From: an uncultured Prevotella sp.
GTDB lineage: Bacteria > Bacteroidota > Bacteroidia > Bacteroidales > Bacteroidaceae
Assembly: GCA_905196835.1 (NCBI GenBank)
Contig: CAJJWN010000008.1
Location: 31,345-95,344 of the forward strand
Direction of reading: 5' to 3'
Length of the DNA stretch: 64,000 bases
Part shown: piece by piece, positions 61,922-64,000 of the stretch
How positions within the stretch are numbered: position 1 is the first letter of the stretch
Layout of the letters: each line of letters starts with the position of its first letter
Made by a program: the position numbers and the translations under genes
Notes under the pieces: generated by a model
The model's input: the letters and a program-made list of their open reading frames with translations, nothing else
Databases searched by the model: none
What the model was told of the DNA's origin: nothing

Positions 61922-63454
61922 ATGACAAGAGAAGAGACATACGCGCGGTTTGAAGAGCTTGACCGCCGGGCTTCGCAGGGTGGCGGAGCCGCAAAGATAG
62001 AGAAACAGCACGCAGCAGGACACATGACGGCGCGTGAACGCATAGACGCTTTGCTTGACAAGGGCACGTTCTGCGAGACCGACAAGCTGGTAAACCACCG
62101 CTGTACGCGCTTCGGAATGGAGAAGAAGCAGATACCGGGCGACGGCGTGGTGTGCGGTTATGGAAAGATAGACGGCCGGCTGGTGTTCGTCTACGCATAC
62201 GACTTTACGGTGCACGGAGGCTCTTTGAGCGAGACCAACGCAGCCAAGATAGTCAAGGTGCAGCAGCAGGCATTGAAGTGCGGAGCACCCATAATAGGCC
62301 TTAACGACTCTGGTGGAGCGCGCATACAGGAGGGCATTTGCAGCCTTGCCGGATACGCTTCGATATTCTATCAGAACACCATGGCGTCGGGAGTTATCCC
62401 CCAGCTTACGGCCATACTCGGTCCGTGTGCCGGCGGAGCGTGCTACTCTCCGGCGTTGACCGACTTCATCTTCATGGTCAACGAGAAGAGCCACATGTTC
62501 ATAACAGGCCCCGATGTGGTAAAGGCTGTAACCAACGAGGTGGTCGACAAGGAGGAGCTTGGCGGCGCTTACACGCACAGCACGAAGAGCGGCGTGGCCC
62601 ATTTCATGATGCCTACCGAGGAGGAAGTGCTTATGCAGATGCGCGAGTTGCTGAGTTTCCTGCCGTCGAACAATATGGAAGACGCGCCCATAGTGCCTTG
62701 TACGGACGACGTCAGCCGCACGGTGGAGAGCCTGCAGACCGTCATCCCCGAGGACCCCAACCAGCCTTACGACATAAAGGACGTCATCGAGCCTGTGGTT
62801 GACGACAATTACTTCTTCGAGGTTATGCCGCATTTCGCCAAGAACGTAGTCGTAGGTTTCGCCCGCCTTGGCGGCCAGACGGTCGGCATCGTGGCCAATC
62901 AGCCGGCCTTCCTTGCCGGCGTTCTCGACATCAACGCTTCCGACAAGGCGGCCCGCTTCATACGCTTTTGCGACTGTTTCAACATCCCCCTCGTCACCAT
63001 CGAGGACGTGCCGGGCTTCCTTCCGGGTACGGCGCAGGAGCATGAGGGCATCATCCGCCACGGCGCGAAGATTGTCTACGCCTACGCCGAGGCCACGGTG
63101 CCCAAGATAACGCTCATCACGCGCAAGGCATACGGCGGTGCTTACATTGTGATGGCAAGCAAGAACATCGGCGCCGACATAAACCTGGCGTGGCCGCAGG
63201 CCGAAATCGCCGTCATGGGAGCTTCCGGGGCAATCAACATATTGTACCGCAAGGCCGGCGACGAGGAGAAGGCCGAGGCCGTGAAGGAGTACGAGACGGA
63301 GTTCTCCAACCCGTACCGTGCTGCCGAGCGGGGTCTCGTAGACGAGATAATAATGCCTCGCGACACCCGCGCGAAGCTGATTAAGGCCTTGGAGATGGCG
63401 CGCAACAAGAACCAGAGCAATCCTCCGAAGAAGCACGGCAACATGCCGTTGTGA
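61922..63454 (+). CDS. pccB: Carboxyltransferase (propionyl-CoA carboxylase beta / methylmalonyl-CoA decarboxylase alpha type)
   Basis: It moves CO2 between biotin and an acyl-CoA. The 510 residues have the crotonase-like double fold: N-half with AAGHMTARERIDALLD, YDFTVHGGSLSE and GLNDSGGARIQEG, C-half with NQPAFLAGVLDINASDKAARF (partly quoted as NQPAFLAGVLDI) and AYGGAYIVMASK. This is the PccB/MmdA family; propionyl-CoA or methylmalonyl-CoA is the likely substrate. A sodium-pump decarboxylase would need membrane subunits, which are not here. It is the last gene of the riboswitch operon. Confidence 0.94.
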   Translation: MTREETYARFEELDRRASQGGGAAKIEKQHAAGHMTARERIDALLDKGTFCETDKLVNHRCTRFGMEKKQIPGDGVVCGYGKIDGRLVFVYAYDFTVHGGSLSETNAAKIVKVQQQALKCGAPIIGLNDSGGARIQEGICSLAGYASIFYQNTMASGVIPQLTAILGPCAGGACYSPALTDFIFMVNEKSHMFITGPDVVKAVTNEVVDKEELGGAYTHSTKSGVAHFMMPTEEEVLMQMRELLSFLPSNNMEDAPIVPCTDDVSRTVESLQTVIPEDPNQPYDIKDVIEPVVDDNYFFEVMPHFAKNVVVGFARLGGQTVGIVANQPAFLAGVLDINASDKAARFIRFCDCFNIPLVTIEDVPGFLPGTAQEHEGIIRHGAKIVYAYAEATVPKITLITRKAYGGAYIVMASKNIGADINLAWPQAEIAVMGASGAINILYRKAGDEEKAEAVKEYETEFSNPYRAAERGLVDEIIMPRDTRAKLIKALEMARNKNQSNPPKKHGNMPL

Positions 63455-63475
63455 CCTGCGGACGATACATTTACG

Positions 63476-63515
63476 ATGGCGGAAACCGGCATATGCGGCT
63501 TCCGCCATTGTTTGT
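63476..63515 (+). terminator. Rho-independent terminator of the carboxylase operon
   Basis: ATGGCGGAA (63476-63484) pairs with TTCCGCCAT (63500-63508), followed by TGTTTGTTTTTG. Confidence 0.8.
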
Positions 63516-63700
63516 TTTTGCCTTTAAGGGTCGTGACGGCCGACTTCATGCGGCAGCAATGGCGTGCCGGCTGCAGCCTGTTCGTTTAAATGCCAATGAA
63601 TTTTCGTAAGTAAAACGCCTGTGTTTGCTTACAACTCGTCTTGCCAAGTCCTTTTAATAATCAAACCTTTAACCGCTCGGCATACGCTTGATTACAAACC

Positions 63701-63766
63701 AAAATGCCGTCTTTGACAATGCCAAAGACGGCATTTCGCGTTGCGATTGACGGCCTTTGGCAAGGC
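63701..63766. repeat. 22-base palindromic array, locus 10 (3 units)
   Basis: Units begin at 63701, 63723 and 63745. The first two are near reverse complements of each other (AAAATGCCGTCTTTGACA and CAAAGACGGCATTTCGC). Confidence 0.85.
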
Positions 63767-63782
63767 TGTTTGCCGTGTTTCT

Positions 63783-63886
63783 AATTGAGAATGGAGGGTT
63801 GGGAATGGAGAATTATGATTACCCATGCAGGCTTTCAAGTCCAAAGGTAATCATAATTCTCCATTCCCAACCCTCCATTCTCAATT
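63783..63886. repeat. Perfect 41-base inverted repeat
   Basis: Arms 63783-63823 and 63846-63886 are exact reverse complements with a 22-base loop. The arms consist of GAATGGAG/GGGAATGGAG words. It lies between the operon terminator and the minus-strand terminator, with no gene end directly beside it. Confidence 0.85.
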
Positions 63887-63905
63887 TTCCCATAGTGCAA
63901 ACGGC

Positions 63906-63942
63906 AAAAAAACGCGCCGCAACTCTTCACGAGCTGCGGCGC
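63906..63942 (-). terminator. Rho-independent terminator of a minus-strand gene
   Basis: On the minus strand GCGCCGCAGCT pairs with AACTC-side GCGCC bases (63914-63924 with 63932-63942, one G-U pair) and is followed by seven U. It lies 18 bases after the putative stop at 63960. Confidence 0.8.
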
Positions 63943-63959
63943 ATCAAAAATATGTTTAA

Positions 63960-64000
63960 CTAAAAAACCTTTTCGATTCGAAAGGTAACCTCACGGTCCC
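63960..64000 (-). CDS. Probable 3' end of a minus-strand gene entering from the right
   Basis: Read on the minus strand the last 13 codons before TAG at 63962-63960 are DREVTFRIEKVF preceded by a partial codon. A strong terminator lies 18 bases after the stop, which is why I believe a gene ends here. Thirteen residues are too few to identify it, and another frame with a stop at about 63957 cannot be excluded. Confidence 0.35.
   Translation of the reverse strand, partial: DREVTFRIEKVF

Larger units (their letters stand above)
63455..64000. other. Intergenic region at the right end
   Basis: After the operon terminator come about 190 bases with nothing recognised, a 22-base array (63701-63766), a perfect 41-base inverted repeat (63783-63886) and a minus-strand terminator (63906-63942). 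A short reading frame across the inverted repeat is not credible. Confidence 0.7.

Noticed and set aside
61922..63454. A sodium-pumping methylmalonyl-CoA decarboxylase
   Set aside because: The carboxyltransferase fits, but the operon has a biotin carboxylase and no membrane beta or small gamma/delta subunits, so an ATP-dependent carboxylase is the better reading.
63906..63942. A tRNA or small RNA gene in the GC-rich hairpin
   Set aside because: It is a simple 11-base stem followed by U7 on the minus strand, a terminator, with no cloverleaf.
63757..63963. A 68-codon open frame at the right end
   Set aside because: It consists of the two arms of the 41-base inverted repeat and part of the terminator.

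Overview
This window looks like chromosome from a member of the Bacteroidales, most likely Prevotellaceae (Prevotella sensu lato). The grounds are Bacteroidetes-type promoters (a TTTG box about 19 bases before TAnnTTTG), a type V (Mfa/Fim-like) fimbrial operon, SusA/SusB-type starch enzymes, and Bacteroidetes gene neighbourhoods such as DUF4290-murA-rimM-dxr-rseP and yicC-gmk-nadD. GC content is fairly high except in a few islands. The species cannot be fixed from the sequence alone.

Layout. 1-787: a partial D12-class (Dam/DpnM-like) adenine methylase leaving at the left edge. 1208-9031: pyrE, an SRPBCC protein, argH, a Cys4 lipoprotein, tRNA-Gly and tRNA-Leu, an OmpA/TPR lipoprotein, a cysteine-less thioredoxin-fold lipoprotein and a YifB/ComM AAA protein. 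9140-10698: a LolC/E-FtsX-like permease and rbfA on the minus strand. 11445-24526: a nine-gene fimbrial operon (DUF3575, DUF3868, Mfa1-like major subunit, FimB/Mfa2 anchor and five further fimbrillin-like lipoproteins). 24786-33903: an alpha-glucan set of DPE2-type 4-alpha-glucanotransferase, GH97 SusB, type I pullulanase and SusA-like amylase, with no SusC/D/E/F. 34088-38780: two divergent paralogous small secreted proteins and two overlapping genes of unknown function. 38921-44851 (minus): rseP, dxr, rimM, murA, DUF4290 and tsaB. 44943-47089: yicC, gmk and nadD. 47141-59448: a surface-envelope region with a CPBP protease, a phosphoethanolamine-transferase-like enzyme, two acyltransferase-3 proteins, a predicted polyprenyl-phosphate phosphoribosyltransferase, a HAD phosphatase, a polytopic membrane protein and three glycosyltransferase-like proteins. 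59479-63454: a cobalamin riboswitch followed by a three-gene biotin-dependent acyl-CoA carboxylase. A gene probably enters from the right edge on the minus strand.

The least expected content is between the genes. Ten intergenic loci carry the same construction: two to four (usually four) imperfectly palindromic 18-base units (core AAAAGGCCGTCTTTTGCA) at an exact 22-base period, usually with a degenerate GTTG-N-TCAG-N-GTTGC element on one side. An eleventh array has the same 22-base period but a diverged unit. Separately, many operon ends carry long hairpins built from short repeated words; one between susA and its convergent neighbour is a perfect 64-base inverted repeat. In two imperfect hairpins every mismatch is a G-U pair in one transcript, which suggests selection on RNA folding. 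One such word repeat lies in frame inside the phosphoethanolamine-transferase-like gene and includes octanucleotide repeats that could shift its frame. The fimbrial operon also has a sharp AT-rich mosaic block beginning inside one gene and ending inside another.

Functionally the window combines housekeeping genes with three outward-facing modules: fimbriae, alpha-glucan use, and lipid A or glycan decoration. A B12-sensing leader precedes the carboxylase that makes, or works around, methylmalonyl-CoA.
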